This document shows positions 1 through 8,610 of a DNA stretch of 54,677 nt, piece by piece. How positions within the stretch are numbered: the first letter of the stretch is position 1; each line of letters begins with the position of its first letter. The notes beneath the pieces were generated by a model. The model searched no databases, was not told where the DNA came from, and saw nothing but the letters and a program-made list of their open reading frames with translations. A program made the position numbers and the translations under genes. This stretch comes from an uncultured Schlesneria sp. (lineage in GTDB: Bacteria > Planctomycetota > Planctomycetia > Planctomycetales > Planctomycetaceae), in assembly GCA_903834925.1 (NCBI GenBank), contig CAILLA010000269.1, positions 1 to 54,677 on the forward strand. Direction: 5' to 3'.

Positions 1-45
1 ACCAGATTTACAGTCTGGCCCCTTTGGCCACTCGGGTATCCCGCC
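1..45 (-). tRNA. tRNA-Tyr (GUA), 5' part only
   Basis: On the minus strand the sequence starts with GGCGGGATACCCGAGTGG, a typical tRNA-Tyr acceptor and D arm, and runs through an anticodon stem whose loop CTGTAAA gives anticodon GUA. The 3' half (variable arm, T arm) lies outside the window. It sits 135 bp downstream of the tRNA-Thr gene on the same strand, so the two are probably co-transcribed. Confidence 0.85.
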
Positions 46-180
46 GAAATATCACTTATCCGAAGAACGACACCCTCAACTACGCTATCGGAATCAAAAA
101 CGCCGCTGAATTTCGCAAAAAATCGCAGAAAACTGAACCACCCGATGCCTCAAGATCGCCATTGACCGATGAGCCATCAA

Positions 181-252
181 AGCTAGCGGTGGGATTTGAA
201 CCCACAACCACCGGTTTACAAAACCGGTACTCTGCCGTTGAGCTACGCTAGC
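181..252 (-). tRNA. tRNA-Thr (UGU)
   Basis: Full cloverleaf on the minus strand. The acceptor stem GCTAGCG pairs with CGCTAGC, the anticodon stem CCGGT/ACCGG encloses loop TTTGTAA (anticodon UGU), and the T arm GTGGG-TTCAAAT-CCCAC is canonical. The discriminator base is T and CCA is not encoded. It marks host chromosome to the left of the integrated elements. Confidence 0.93.
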
Positions 253-412
253 GGCGCAGCGGACGGCCTAACCGCGAGGGAGAGAATGATAACGATTTGT
301 TTTCAATTCGCAAGCGCCGTGTCGCAAAAATGATTCCGATTCTGGTTGGATAATTGCCGATGGAGATACTTGCCTCGGGCGACATGAATCCGTATCCTTG
401 TCGTCCCCCGCA

Positions 413-496
413 GCCCAGGTGGCGGAACTGGCAGACGCGCTAGGTTCAGGACCTAGTGGGAGAAATCTCGTGCAGGTTCGATTCCTGTCCTGGGCA
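413..496 (+). tRNA. tRNA-Leu (CAG), integration target
   Basis: Class II tRNA with the leucine GCCCAGG acceptor stem, anticodon loop TTCAGGA (anticodon CAG), a long variable arm, and T arm CAGG-TTCGATT-CCTG. CCA is not encoded. The 3' 56 bases are repeated at 44383-44438, so this copy is the tRNA regenerated when an element integrated into its 3' half. An integrase gene begins 113 bp downstream. Confidence 0.94.
441..496 (+). repeat. att repeat copy 1 (tRNA side)
   Basis: These 56 bp are the anticodon arm through discriminator base of tRNA-Leu. They match 44383-44438 with one difference (A/T at the 23rd base). Identity ends abruptly on both sides, as expected for a site-specific recombination core inside a tRNA gene. 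Confidence 0.88.
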
Positions 497-505
497 ACTT
501 TTGGC

Positions 506-545
506 GAGACAAGGACTTGTGGAAATAATCCACAAGTCCTGTCTC
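506..545 (+). terminator. Stem-loop after tRNA-Leu
   Basis: A 16-bp stem (GAGACAAGGACTTGTGG against CCACAAGTCCTGTCTC, one bulged A) closes a 7-nt loop directly downstream of the tRNA. No long T tract follows, so termination is inferred. The second att site has its own hairpin with the same AGGACTTG core at 44450-44484, so each element appears to supply a new terminator for the tRNA. Confidence 0.6.
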
Positions 546-562
546 TGCCAGAAATCTTAAGT

Positions 563-582
563 TTGGTAACAAATTGGTAACA
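563..582 (+). repeat. Paired TTGGTAACA repeats, candidate integrase arm sites
   Basis: TTGGTAACA occurs at 563-571 and 574-582, 11 bp apart start to start, between the tRNA and the integrase gene. The same pair with the same spacing lies at 44234-44253, just inside the other end of the element. Tyrosine integrases of tRNA-targeting elements often bind such short arm sites through their N-terminal domain; binding here is inferred. Confidence 0.6.
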
Positions 583-608
583 CTGTTGCGGTGATATTGG
601 AGCCGCAC

Positions 609-1934
609 ATGGCCGGTCTTCAGCAGCGAAACGGCAGCTATCGGATTCTTTTCCGTTACCAGGGCAAGCAGCAAACGCTGACACTCGGAACAGTTTCCAA
701 GGAAGAAGCCGAAACCAAATCCGCCCAGATTGACTACCTCTTAATGCGTTTGAAGCAGAAACTGGCAGTGCTTCCGCCGGGTGTCGATATCGTTGAATTC
801 GTTCAAATGGACGGTCGAGCCCTTTCGCCAGCGTCCCCAGAAATTCAAAAGATCACACTTTCGGCTATTCGCGACGCATATGTCGCCGCCCATGAAGCCT
901 CCCTCGAAGTCAACACGTTCAAATGCATCCGTATCCACTTCCGGCATCTGGAAAAGCACTTCGGAGCCGAGTTTTGCATTTCGGATTTGCAGCTCTCCGA
1001 CTTGCAGGGATACGTCAGCAAGCGGGCAAAAGCCGCTGGCCGGAATGGACGAAAACTGTCCACTGTTACCATTCAGAAGGAATTGGTAACGCTTTGCACG
1101 GCCTGGAACTGGGCGGTGAAAATGAAACTCCTGACCGGGCCGTTTCCTAATGACGGTCTTCGGTATCCCAAAACGACCGAAAAACCGTCGTTCCAGACCC
1201 GAGAGGAAATCCAGCGTCGCATCAAAGCGGGCGGGATGAGCGATGCCGAAAAGGCCGAAATGTGGGAGGCCCTGTATCTCACGACAACGGAGATCGAGAA
1301 ACTCCTCAAACACGTTAAGAAAAACGCGACCCAGCCGTTCGTCTATCCCATGCTGTGCTTCGCAGCCCATACCGGAGCACGTCGGTCAGAGATTATTCGC
1401 ACGCAGATTTCTGACATCGACTTTGCGGGAAAGACGGTCGTCATCCACGAGAAGAAGCGGGTTCGCTCACAAATAACGACGAGGCGCGTTCCATTGTCGG
1501 GTTTCCTGATAGGCGTCCTAAAAAACTGGCTGAAATCCCACCCCGGTGGTTGGCATTTGTTTTGCCAGGAAAGCACGGTCGTGCATAGCAAAAAACGGAG
1601 TACGACCACCGGCCACAAAGGAAACAAATCGCGCGAAACGACGAATGAAAAGCGAACTGCTGGCGTTCACCCGAGGGCGATAGCTGAAGTTGGGCCGCTG
1701 ACGCCCGATGAAGCTCACGATCATTTGCAGCGATCGCTCGCAGACAGTGAATGGAAAGAGATCAAAGGTTGGCATTGCTTTCGGCATAGTTTCGTTTCGG
1801 CGTGTGCCAGTCGAGGCGTCGATCAACGGCTGGTTGAAGCGTGGGCAGGGCACATGTCGCCGGAAATGAGCAAGCGATACGCCCATCTCTACCCAAGCAC
1901 GCAGCAGGAAGCTATCGCCAAGGTCTTCGGTTGA
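609..1934 (+). CDS. int: Tyrosine recombinase / integrase of element 1
   Basis: This 441-residue site-specific recombinase probably inserts and excises element 1 at tRNA-Leu. The N-terminal ~60 residues are a small arm-binding type domain, residues ~85-185 a SAM-like core-binding domain, and ~215-440 the catalytic domain. Visible catalytic residues are R258 (HTGARRSEI), H389 and R392 (HCFRHS), H415 (AGH) and nucleophile Y424 (RYAHLYP). The ATG at 609 is chosen because the protein then aligns end to end with integrase 2 (44590-45798); a GTG six codons upstream is possible. The two share the core-binding and catalytic domains closely but differ at the N-terminus and in an insert at about 330-360. 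It lies immediately inside the left att site. Confidence 0.92.
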   Translation: MAGLQQRNGSYRILFRYQGKQQTLTLGTVSKEEAETKSAQIDYLLMRLKQKLAVLPPGVDIVEFVQMDGRALSPASPEIQKITLSAIRDAYVAAHEASLEVNTFKCIRIHFRHLEKHFGAEFCISDLQLSDLQGYVSKRAKAAGRNGRKLSTVTIQKELVTLCTAWNWAVKMKLLTGPFPNDGLRYPKTTEKPSFQTREEIQRRIKAGGMSDAEKAEMWEALYLTTTEIEKLLKHVKKNATQPFVYPMLCFAAHTGARRSEIIRTQISDIDFAGKTVVIHEKKRVRSQITTRRVPLSGFLIGVLKNWLKSHPGGWHLFCQESTVVHSKKRSTTTGHKGNKSRETTNEKRTAGVHPRAIAEVGPLTPDEAHDHLQRSLADSEWKEIKGWHCFRHSFVSACASRGVDQRLVEAWAGHMSPEMSKRYAHLYPSTQQEAIAKVFG

Positions 1935-1947
1935 CGGTTACCATTCC

Positions 1948-2226
1948 CTACTGATTCCGGCCACTGGGCAAAGGCAGCAAGCCCTCTCGTTGATAACGCA
2001 TCAACTCATCATGACTGATGACCCAACTCGCGTACGCACCTCGACCGGATTTTCTCTTCTTGGCATGGATTCGACCGAGTCTTGCCCATTCCCGGACAGT
2101 GAACTCCGATTTCCCGACGATCTCCGCAAATTGATCGACGGAATACCATTCACGAACAGTCTGCTGATCAACCAGTCGAACCAACATCGTTTCGATGCGT
2201 TCCAAACGTTCCTCAACCGTAGACAT
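1948..2226 (-). CDS. Excisionase-like MerR/HTH_17 DNA-binding protein
   Basis: This small protein of 92 residues has an N-terminal coiled segment (VEERLERIETMLVRL) followed by a winged-helix motif (YSVDQFAEIVGKSEFTVREW, then RIHAKKR). That arrangement is typical of excisionase/AlpA-like directionality factors, which bend att DNA and steer the integrase towards excision. It faces the integrase gene tail to tail, 13 bp apart. A clear homologue occupies the equivalent role in element 2 (46732-47013), supporting a function tied to the integrase. Excision activity itself is inferred; a plain transcription regulator is the alternative. Confidence 0.75.
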   Translation of the reverse strand: MSTVEERLERIETMLVRLVDQQTVREWYSVDQFAEIVGKSEFTVREWARLGRIHAKKRKSGRGAYASWVISHDELMRYQREGLLPLPSGRNQ

Positions 2227-2352
2227 GACAACAACTCCAATTCATTAACCAGGGCGGTTAGCGGGTGCTGATCCTCGCTGTGCCCAAATCAATTCAATTC
2301 AATTTTCTAAAACCGAATTCGCAACACCTTGTAAGTCACTTTTGCTCGCTTG

Positions 2353-2631
2353 CTACATCTCCCGACCACCGAGATCCCGTTCTTGTTGAGGCTCCATTTC
2401 CTGGGCTGCTTGTTCCTTGCCGCCATTGACCAATTCCACTTTCGGCGGGTACTGACCAGGACCGTAGGGAGTAAACGCTGACCCATTAAATAGTGCATGC
2501 GCTAATTCCATTGCACCCTGTGTGCGAAGCCTTGACAGCTCTTTCTTGATATCTGGCGCAAAGTTTTTTAGACCGGGGGCCATCGCGTTTACCGTTTGTT
2601 TCATAACGTCGAAGAAGTCGCCTTCGGCCAT
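2353..2631 (-). CDS. Small hypothetical protein after the coupling protein
   Basis: This 92-residue soluble protein has a predicted helical N-terminal half (FFDVMKQTVNAMAPGLKNFA) and a charged, Gln/Glu-rich C-terminus. No domain is recognised. Its ATG lies inside the last codons of the coupling protein gene (31-bp overlap), so it should be the last gene of that operon and might be an accessory to transfer. The overlap and the long open frame argue that it is real; the ribosome binding site is weak. Confidence 0.5.
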   Translation of the reverse strand: MAEGDFFDVMKQTVNAMAPGLKNFAPDIKKELSRLRTQGAMELAHALFNGSAFTPYGPGQYPPKVELVNGGKEQAAQEMEPQQERDLGGREM

Positions 2632-4457
2632 GATTTGCCTGTCTTTCTATGTTGAAGAATTCGTTGTTGGTAACGGGTCGGAAGTTGTTCGAAACGAATC
2701 TCGTTATGATCTCTTTTTGAAAATAGCGATCCCAGCGACACGGCACAAAACAGCAGCGACACCGACGTGAGTACGACATGAGTCATCGACTTAAACCGGT
2801 CCCACCTTCCCGGCTGGCGTAGCAACTGGGACACTTCGTAATATCGGATCAGTCGGGTAAAGATTGGGGGAACCCCCGGTGTGAACGTGATGGCGGACCG
2901 CTCCGATAACGCCAGAATTTCTTCTGGGCGCAGCAGTTTTCTGCCATGCTGTCCCCAGTTGTCATTCTCGTTCGACGACGAGCTGTAGCTGCTATCTCCC
3001 TTAACGGAGTTTTGGTGCGAAGTACCGGTACCCGTTCCGCCACTGCGGATTACGATCGTTCGTTCGCCTAGCCGATTGCTCACGTATTCCGCTGTTTGCA
3101 GGTCGTTGACGCCAAAAAACACCTGGCTCACATTACTCAAGAACGTGATGTCCCCACCGTCCGGAAAGCATTTCTTGAGTTGACCCAACGACTGAAAATA
3201 AAAATGCAACCGAACCGAATAGGCTCTGTATTTATCGATTGCGTCATCCAAGCTTTCGAGATGGCCAATCGTGGAACTTTCATCAAGTACGAAGTTGACA
3301 AGTGATCTTTCCTGCAAACCACCACGAACTACGGCCCGGAGTAGTGAGCCAATCCACACTCTTAGTAATGGCGAAGCAGCACGCGTGTGTTCTGGTGGCA
3401 GGATCAGATAGACGGTCAACTTGCCGCCGAGTAGATCGGCTGGGTTAAAGCTGCTGCTTTCAGTGCTCTCCGCGACCGCGAGCGTATCCAGAAAGCGCAG
3501 GAATCGGTTTGTCGTTGTGAGAGTTGAGCCAAGCTCCTTGTCTTTGAATTGAGTGAGCTGATTTCCCATGCGTGCAAGCATTCCGCCCCAGGCGTCGGAA
3601 GCGCACATCAGCCTAATCGCCAGTTCAAGTTTCGCAGGATTTGTCAGAAGCGTCCGCACGGTTTGCAGTGACCTGTCATCTGGTTCGGCGTACCGAACGA
3701 CGAGCGCAATCAAAGCGGAAATCCACAATTCTGCTGAGTCACCCCAATGGCGTTCCTGTTCGTGCCCTGTGCGAATCACTAACGCTTCGGCAAGGTCGAG
3801 ACACTCATCAATCGCCGTCGGCGAATCTCTAATCTCTTCCAGGGGATTAAACGTATCGGGAGTCTGCGTAACCATTCTGAACGGATCGATCGCGACAATT
3901 TGGTGTCCGAATTTCCGCCGCCGATGCTCGGCCGTTAGTCGATAGTTTTCGCCCTTAAAATCCACGACAACTGCCGATTCGTCGGATGCCAGAAGGAACG
4001 GGACGACACACGACACTCCCTTTCCAACGCCAGTCGGCGCGAACACGGCAAAATGTACGGCTTTTGGCAACCTTACGAGCGCGGGGTTCAGTTTCGGTTT
4101 CTGACCGAATCGGATGGATGCTACGAATTGCTCGCAGGCGTCTTTCGACGGCACATTAAAGTTGAAAAGTTCCCGCGATCCCTTAAGCAGCGGTGGCTTC
4201 CCTTCGTCCAACACGCGACCGATGATCGGACCACGGCTGGAACCGAGCATCCCGGCTGCCCTCAAGTCGTTAGCGTCGGCCCAGCGTGAGGTTCCGAATG
4301 CCGTGAGCAAGCCATACCTATGCTTTTTCAAGGATGCAAACAGAACGACGATGATGCCGATGTAGACCAACCCACCGAGCCAGAGCACGAATGCCACCAG
4401 ACAGTAGAAAGAGGCAATCACGGCCAGAATAAACATGAATCGAGCGATCTTGAACAT
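2601..4457 (-). CDS. Type IV coupling protein (VirD4/TraG family ATPase)
   Basis: This is the inner-membrane ATPase that hands the relaxase-DNA complex to a secretion channel. It has 618 residues. Two membrane segments lie at ~5-40, the Walker A motif APTGVGKGVS at ~140-149, a VVVDFKGENY stretch, and Walker B FVLDESSTIG near ~395, followed by the FYFQSLGQL segment typical of VirD4. The ATG at 4457 is chosen because AGGAG sits 6-8 bases upstream; an in-frame ATG 16 codons earlier lacks this. It is followed by a small overlapping gene. No VirB genes accompany it, so it probably docks onto a helper element's channel. Confidence 0.9.
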   Translation of the reverse strand: MFKIARFMFILAVIASFYCLVAFVLWLGGLVYIGIIVVLFASLKKHRYGLLTAFGTSRWADANDLRAAGMLGSSRGPIIGRVLDEGKPPLLKGSRELFNFNVPSKDACEQFVASIRFGQKPKLNPALVRLPKAVHFAVFAPTGVGKGVSCVVPFLLASDESAVVVDFKGENYRLTAEHRRRKFGHQIVAIDPFRMVTQTPDTFNPLEEIRDSPTAIDECLDLAEALVIRTGHEQERHWGDSAELWISALIALVVRYAEPDDRSLQTVRTLLTNPAKLELAIRLMCASDAWGGMLARMGNQLTQFKDKELGSTLTTTNRFLRFLDTLAVAESTESSSFNPADLLGGKLTVYLILPPEHTRAASPLLRVWIGSLLRAVVRGGLQERSLVNFVLDESSTIGHLESLDDAIDKYRAYSVRLHFYFQSLGQLKKCFPDGGDITFLSNVSQVFFGVNDLQTAEYVSNRLGERTIVIRSGGTGTGTSHQNSVKGDSSYSSSSNENDNWGQHGRKLLRPEEILALSERSAITFTPGVPPIFTRLIRYYEVSQLLRQPGRWDRFKSMTHVVLTSVSLLFCAVSLGSLFSKRDHNEIRFEQLPTRYQQRILQHRKTGKSWPKATSSTL

Positions 4458-4516
4458 GAGGTGTCTCCTATTTACGTCCAGCGTGGAAAACGCCGACTTG
4501 TCCACGCTGCCGCGTC

Positions 4517-4801
4517 CTAGTTTCTATTTGGTTTCGTCATGGCCATCCGCACCGAAGCGATTCCGGTTACAAGCGCCCCGAGATCGTCGATCAGCCCCAC
4601 TGGGCCCAATATGCACTCAGGAAGAAAATCGAACGGTGAGATGCAATAAAATGCACAGAAGACGGCGACGCACCAACCTATGATCGGCAACAGAAATTCA
4701 CGCAGTTTGCTCTGTGGAAGTGAGAGCAAGATCGCAATAGTCACTGCAAGGAAAGTTCCACACCAGAACATCGTTTGAATTATTCCGAATACGGTTTGCA
4801 T
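4517..4801 (-). CDS. YkvA-like (DUF1232) membrane protein
   Basis: This 94-residue protein has two or three hydrophobic segments (from about residues 4-27, 35-55 and 60-80). It carries the DUF1232 hallmark CISPFDFLPE...LGPVGLIDDLG, including the proline and paired aspartates typical of YkvA-family membrane proteins, whose role is unknown. The start at 4801 follows an AAGGA ribosome binding site; an ATG seven codons upstream is less likely. It is 59 bp upstream of the coupling protein on the same strand and may be co-transcribed with it. Confidence 0.72.
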   Translation of the reverse strand: MQTVFGIIQTMFWCGTFLAVTIAILLSLPQSKLREFLLPIIGWCVAVFCAFYCISPFDFLPECILGPVGLIDDLGALVTGIASVRMAMTKPNRN

Positions 4802-4897
4802 GATTGGTTCCTTAGTACACAAAGACTGTCACAGTTATCATCGAAGGTCATCTGACAAGTTCTGGTCGCGAACCGGCCCGGTTGCCACCACCAGAGA

Positions 4898-4926
4898 GGG
4901 AGGCGAAATCCACTCATTCGCCTCCC
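4898..4926 (-). terminator. Perfect 10-bp stem-loop downstream of parB
   Basis: GGGAGGCGAA and TTCGCCTCCC form a perfect 10-bp stem with a 9-nt loop, 120 bp past the end of the ParB gene. There is no T run, so it is a terminator only by position. Confidence 0.4.
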
Positions 4927-5047
4927 AGTTCGTGCCTCAAAACCCGAAGTTGTGAAGAGGTGTGTCGAGACGCCTGAGACCGATTCACACCAACGGGTTC
5001 AAGAGGCCAATTTGTTTTTCCATTCAGGATTGAAATGGCAGCGGTCA

Positions 5048-5863
5048 CTAATTCTCCGGCTTGTATCGATCTCGCATTGAAGCTTCGAAGGTTTTGGCGT
5101 GGAGACCCTGATCTCTGGCTTTTCGCGTTTCTTTGGTTGCTTCAACTAACGAGTCGATCATCTCGTCGAGAGTCATCTCGTTTCCGCTGACAGTGACACT
5201 GACGCCACTCGCGAGTTGACACTTGATCTTGCTGGCACGAACTACAGGGACGTTTCCGCTGCGTACCTTCCTGACTTGCCGTTCAAGGTCGTCCCGGCTG
5301 ACACCGGATAATTTCATTGCTAATAGTGCGTCTTGATCTACCGCCGCTAACGTTGAAGCGAGGTAACAATCCCTCAGCACGACCGTCCCGTCCTTGAAGG
5401 CTTGCTGCCATTCCCCAGATAATTTTGAAGGAGAAAGAAGCTTGACGATCGTGCCCTCCGACAAGTTGAGGTGCTCGGCCAGTGACTTTTGGTTCCAAGT
5501 TGGATTCTCGACCATCAACTCAACAGCGAGTTGCGATTTCTGGGGGGCCGTAAGCTCATTGCGGTGTATGTTTTCTGCTGCCCCGATCAGCCTGAACTCG
5601 GTCTCCGATAGCGACTTTGGGAAGAGCTTAACTTCCAGCATTTTGATTCCGACCTCCATCGCCGACAGCCAGCGACCGTGACCGAAAATTAAGCGACCGT
5701 CTTCCGTTGCCCCGACCGACTGAAGCTGCCCATTGATAAGCATGTCATTGCCACGTTGGCGGATCTTCTCCAAGTCGTTGTGACGGGCGAGTTCCCGTTT
5801 ATCCGTTTTGAACCAGTCGAGCGGCCGTCTTTCGATGGCTAATGTTGTGATCTGTTGCGACAT
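5048..5863 (-). CDS. parB: ParB/RepB/Spo0J-family protein
   Basis: This is a 271-residue ParB-like protein. The N-terminal CTPase-type domain shows GHGRW at 61-65 (the GxRR-like box) and ENIHRNELT at 97-105. An HTH follows at ~125-145 (NQKSLAEHLNLSEGTIVKLL). ParB proteins load onto a centromere and segregate DNA with ParA, but plasmid relatives can act as regulators. It lies 15 kb from parA, which instead has an adjacent RHH partner, so it may serve another role such as copy or gene regulation. The ATG at 5863 has a GGAG seven bases upstream, which excludes the earlier ATG. Confidence 0.82.
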   Translation of the reverse strand: MSQQITTLAIERRPLDWFKTDKRELARHNDLEKIRQRGNDMLINGQLQSVGATEDGRLIFGHGRWLSAMEVGIKMLEVKLFPKSLSETEFRLIGAAENIHRNELTAPQKSQLAVELMVENPTWNQKSLAEHLNLSEGTIVKLLSPSKLSGEWQQAFKDGTVVLRDCYLASTLAAVDQDALLAMKLSGVSRDDLERQVRKVRSGNVPVVRASKIKCQLASGVSVTVSGNEMTLDEMIDSLVEATKETRKARDQGLHAKTFEASMRDRYKPEN

Positions 5864-6031
5864 TCGGATTCTCCACATGAGTTAAAAAAGTCGGGCTGAA
5901 TTCGGCACCCTTGAGATGCTTTCGCTCCCGATACGTCCTCTTTTAGCGAGTTAACATTTTTGACAATCCAATGCGCACGAAGCGTGCGCAGTACACTGAA
6001 AACGCATGTTTTCTTGAAGACATTCGCCGTC

Positions 6032-6430
6032 TTATCGTCCCGTGCCAAGTTGCTGCTTGGCTTGTCGAACGGCAGCTTGCTCGATATTGCGGATGAATTG
6101 CGTGCTCTGATGCGGTCCGCTACTGATGCCATCCTCTTTCCACTGTTCGTGCAGCAACCGGACGACTTCGGCACGGGGAACGAATGGCCACGGATCGGCA
6201 AGGCCCAGAGAAATGGCGTAAGCCTTTTCGGCAAGTCTCATTTCGTTGAAAATCGGAATGATGCTGTAAATGTCGGTGGCGCGCGCATCGCTCAACTTAT
6301 CTGAGCTTGAAAACACGTCCGCACCGTTTACGGAATGGTCGAGTTCCCGTACCTGGCCCAATGTCAACTTGTCGCTGGGAAATTGAATTACCGACAAGTC
6401 AAGAGGTGGGAACGATCGTTTTTCCGACAT
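6032..6430 (-). CDS. Hypothetical protein downstream of the HEAT-repeat gene
   Basis: This protein of about 132 residues has no recognised domain. It is soluble, with a C-terminal helical part (FNEMRLAEKAYAISLGL, then IRNIEQAAVRQAKQQ). The start is uncertain. The ATG at 6430 lacks a good ribosome binding site. A TTG at 6508 would overlap the stop of the HEAT-repeat gene and add 26 unlikely-looking residues. A 20-codon open frame with a GAGGTGG before its ATG lies in the gap and might couple translation. Position suggests the same operon as the HEAT gene. Confidence 0.5.
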   Translation of the reverse strand: MSEKRSFPPLDLSVIQFPSDKLTLGQVRELDHSVNGADVFSSSDKLSDARATDIYSIIPIFNEMRLAEKAYAISLGLADPWPFVPRAEVVRLLHEQWKEDGISSGPHQSTQFIRNIEQAAVRQAKQQLGTGR

Positions 6431-6504
6431 GAATAAACCGTGAAATCGCGTTGCAGGCCATGACGTTGGCCACCTCAAGTTTAAATCACGGTTCAGAAGT
6501 GTTG

Positions 6505-8436
6505 TCAACGACTTTGTTTTGCATAACGTCTTCGTTCATGCGACTTCTTCCTCAGGTATTCTCTCGCTTCGTTCAGAAGATCGTGGCCTTCAGGTGTCAA
6601 ATCCCCTTTTTGATTATCGCCATGAGTGGTCAGACGAGGTCCGACGAGTTTTTCAAGCTCTTGCACACGCATGGCGATGTAACGTTGCGATACGCCATCG
6701 TACCCCGGCGTTAATAGACCTTGAGATTTTTTCCCACGGAGCACTTCCTCCATTGTTCGCCAGGACGTTGGCCCTTGTTGCTCAAGCACAGTTCCAATGT
6801 CGATAAACAACGCAAATAGATCGTCTTTGTCATAATGCAACAGCCGCCCCAGATCACTTCCGAACGAAACATCCATACCTGCAAGCGCCCGCTCCAGATT
6901 TGTGCGATGTTTTCCTGATGTTTCCTTTATGGCGTTTTCAAGTTCCGGAATCGCCGTCTCTCGCATGGCCCACAGCGCCCGCTCGGCCCACATTCCGACT
7001 GGATCGTCACAACCTCGAATTGCGACGCAGCGGAGCAGTGCATCGATCGCAGTTACTGCCGATGGACCGCACACCCATATCCCCATAGCAGCAAAGGTCG
7101 CCAACTCATCGCTGTCTGTTTCATCCAGAATCTCCGCCATTACGGGGATGGCTGGCATTGCACTCCGTCCCATGCCTACCATCGTTCCAAGAACCATCTT
7201 TCGAACACGCTGGCTATCGGTTTTGCGAAGGATCTCAGCGAGAGTTCGGGCGGCATCGCTGCCAATCCCGATCAACGCCTGCATCGCGTATTCGCATCTC
7301 GCTCCATCTCCCTCCAAAATAACGACGGTCAGACTCGGCACAGCCGCCTCCCCAATGGCTGACAACGCCTGAATCATTTTGCCAGCGATGTCAATCTTCT
7401 GCTCCTCCCCCAATCTCCTAACAAGTGATGGAATTGCCGCTGCCGCCCGTTTACACATCAGTGCCAGCCCCATCGCTGCCGTTGCTCGCATAGATTCGTC
7501 ATCATGATTGAGCAACTCGATCAGTCTGTTCACCGTTTCATCGTGCAAACATCCAACCGCATCCAGGCCACGCAACGCCCCGTTCACCACTTCCCAATCG
7601 CAAGAACTTAGAGCGTTTTTAAGGAACGGCGTCGCCTTATCCGATCCAATGGAAATGGTCGCCAATGCCAATGCCGCTGCTTGCCTGACAGCTGGATGTT
7701 TCTTCGTATCTGCAAGGATTTCCGCCGTGACATCAAATAGCAGCTTCGCTTCGAAACCGCTCATTCGGATGCTTTGAAGCATCCCAAATAGAAGTTCATC
7801 TGATGCTCTGACCATCATTTCTTGCACACATTGCGCTGACTCTTGATGTCGCATTCCACGTCGAATCAGGGCACTGCCAGCAACACAGGCAAAGACCTGA
7901 TCACCACTCCTGAGTGCTCTCCCGAGCACCCTGAATGCGAGCCCGATGTCGGGATCGATGTCGCCACCCAATTCCGACTGGATAATTGCCGCTGCTGAAG
8001 CAACGATTATTCGAGCGTCGTCATGACGTAATAGCCTGCGTAAAGAAGATAAAGTACAGTGGGGGACCGGGCCATTCGATAACACAACGCATGCCAACAA
8101 TTGACTATTCTCGTCGTTCAGTGAATTCACCAAAGCGGACTCACATTTCTTGATTGCATCCGGCGGGACCAGTTCCGGCGATCCCTGTTGTGTGTATAAA
8201 AGTATCCACGCCGCCATCACCCGCTCTTCCGGCTTCCCATCGACAATCACCTCCATAAATGCCGGGATTGACTCCTTGCTAATCCGATCCAAATGCTCTG
8301 TCGCCGTTGACACGTAACTGAGAATGTTTTCGCAAGACTCTGTCAGAGCCAAAAACTCGCGCACGAACCGTCGTCCACGAGCGGTCGCAACGTCTCTCAA
8401 TCCCAGAGAATCATTGCTTCGTTTTTCGTTGCTCAC
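6505..8436 (-). CDS. HEAT-repeat protein
   Basis: A 643-residue protein built almost wholly of about twelve HEAT/PBS-lyase-like helical repeats (recurring units such as VRQAAALALATI, MRATAAMGLALM, ATFAAMGIWV) between residues ~70 and 520. Such solenoids bind other proteins. The C-terminal ~120 residues are different and charged, with a possible winged-helix segment ending in a basic tail (RKKSHERRRYAKQSR). It starts with GTG after GAGGTGG. It lies 174 bp beyond ietS on the same strand, so it may be an added component of the ietAS locus. A direct functional link is not shown by the sequence. Confidence 0.8.
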   Translation of the reverse strand: MSNEKRSNDSLGLRDVATARGRRFVREFLALTESCENILSYVSTATEHLDRISKESIPAFMEVIVDGKPEERVMAAWILLYTQQGSPELVPPDAIKKCESALVNSLNDENSQLLACVVLSNGPVPHCTLSSLRRLLRHDDARIIVASAAAIIQSELGGDIDPDIGLAFRVLGRALRSGDQVFACVAGSALIRRGMRHQESAQCVQEMMVRASDELLFGMLQSIRMSGFEAKLLFDVTAEILADTKKHPAVRQAAALALATISIGSDKATPFLKNALSSCDWEVVNGALRGLDAVGCLHDETVNRLIELLNHDDESMRATAAMGLALMCKRAAAAIPSLVRRLGEEQKIDIAGKMIQALSAIGEAAVPSLTVVILEGDGARCEYAMQALIGIGSDAARTLAEILRKTDSQRVRKMVLGTMVGMGRSAMPAIPVMAEILDETDSDELATFAAMGIWVCGPSAVTAIDALLRCVAIRGCDDPVGMWAERALWAMRETAIPELENAIKETSGKHRTNLERALAGMDVSFGSDLGRLLHYDKDDLFALFIDIGTVLEQQGPTSWRTMEEVLRGKKSQGLLTPGYDGVSQRYIAMRVQELEKLVGPRLTTHGDNQKGDLTPEGHDLLNEAREYLRKKSHERRRYAKQSR

Positions 8437-8610
8437 CGGTCACCACCTCGTATTTTTCTGAAAAACAGTCAGGATCTCCCGAACTATGCAATGCACTCCG
8501 AGCAAGTTAACCCACAATCGAGAGGTTCGAGCGGACGGCTTTCGGAAAAATCTGTCCAAGCTGTTCTTCCAGGAGGATCGTGGTCCGAGAACGATCATCA
8601 TCACCCTGAA

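Noticed and set aside
268..684. Minus-strand open frame of 138 codons at the left edge
   Set aside because: It runs through the tRNA-Leu gene, its terminator and the integrase start, and has no domain.
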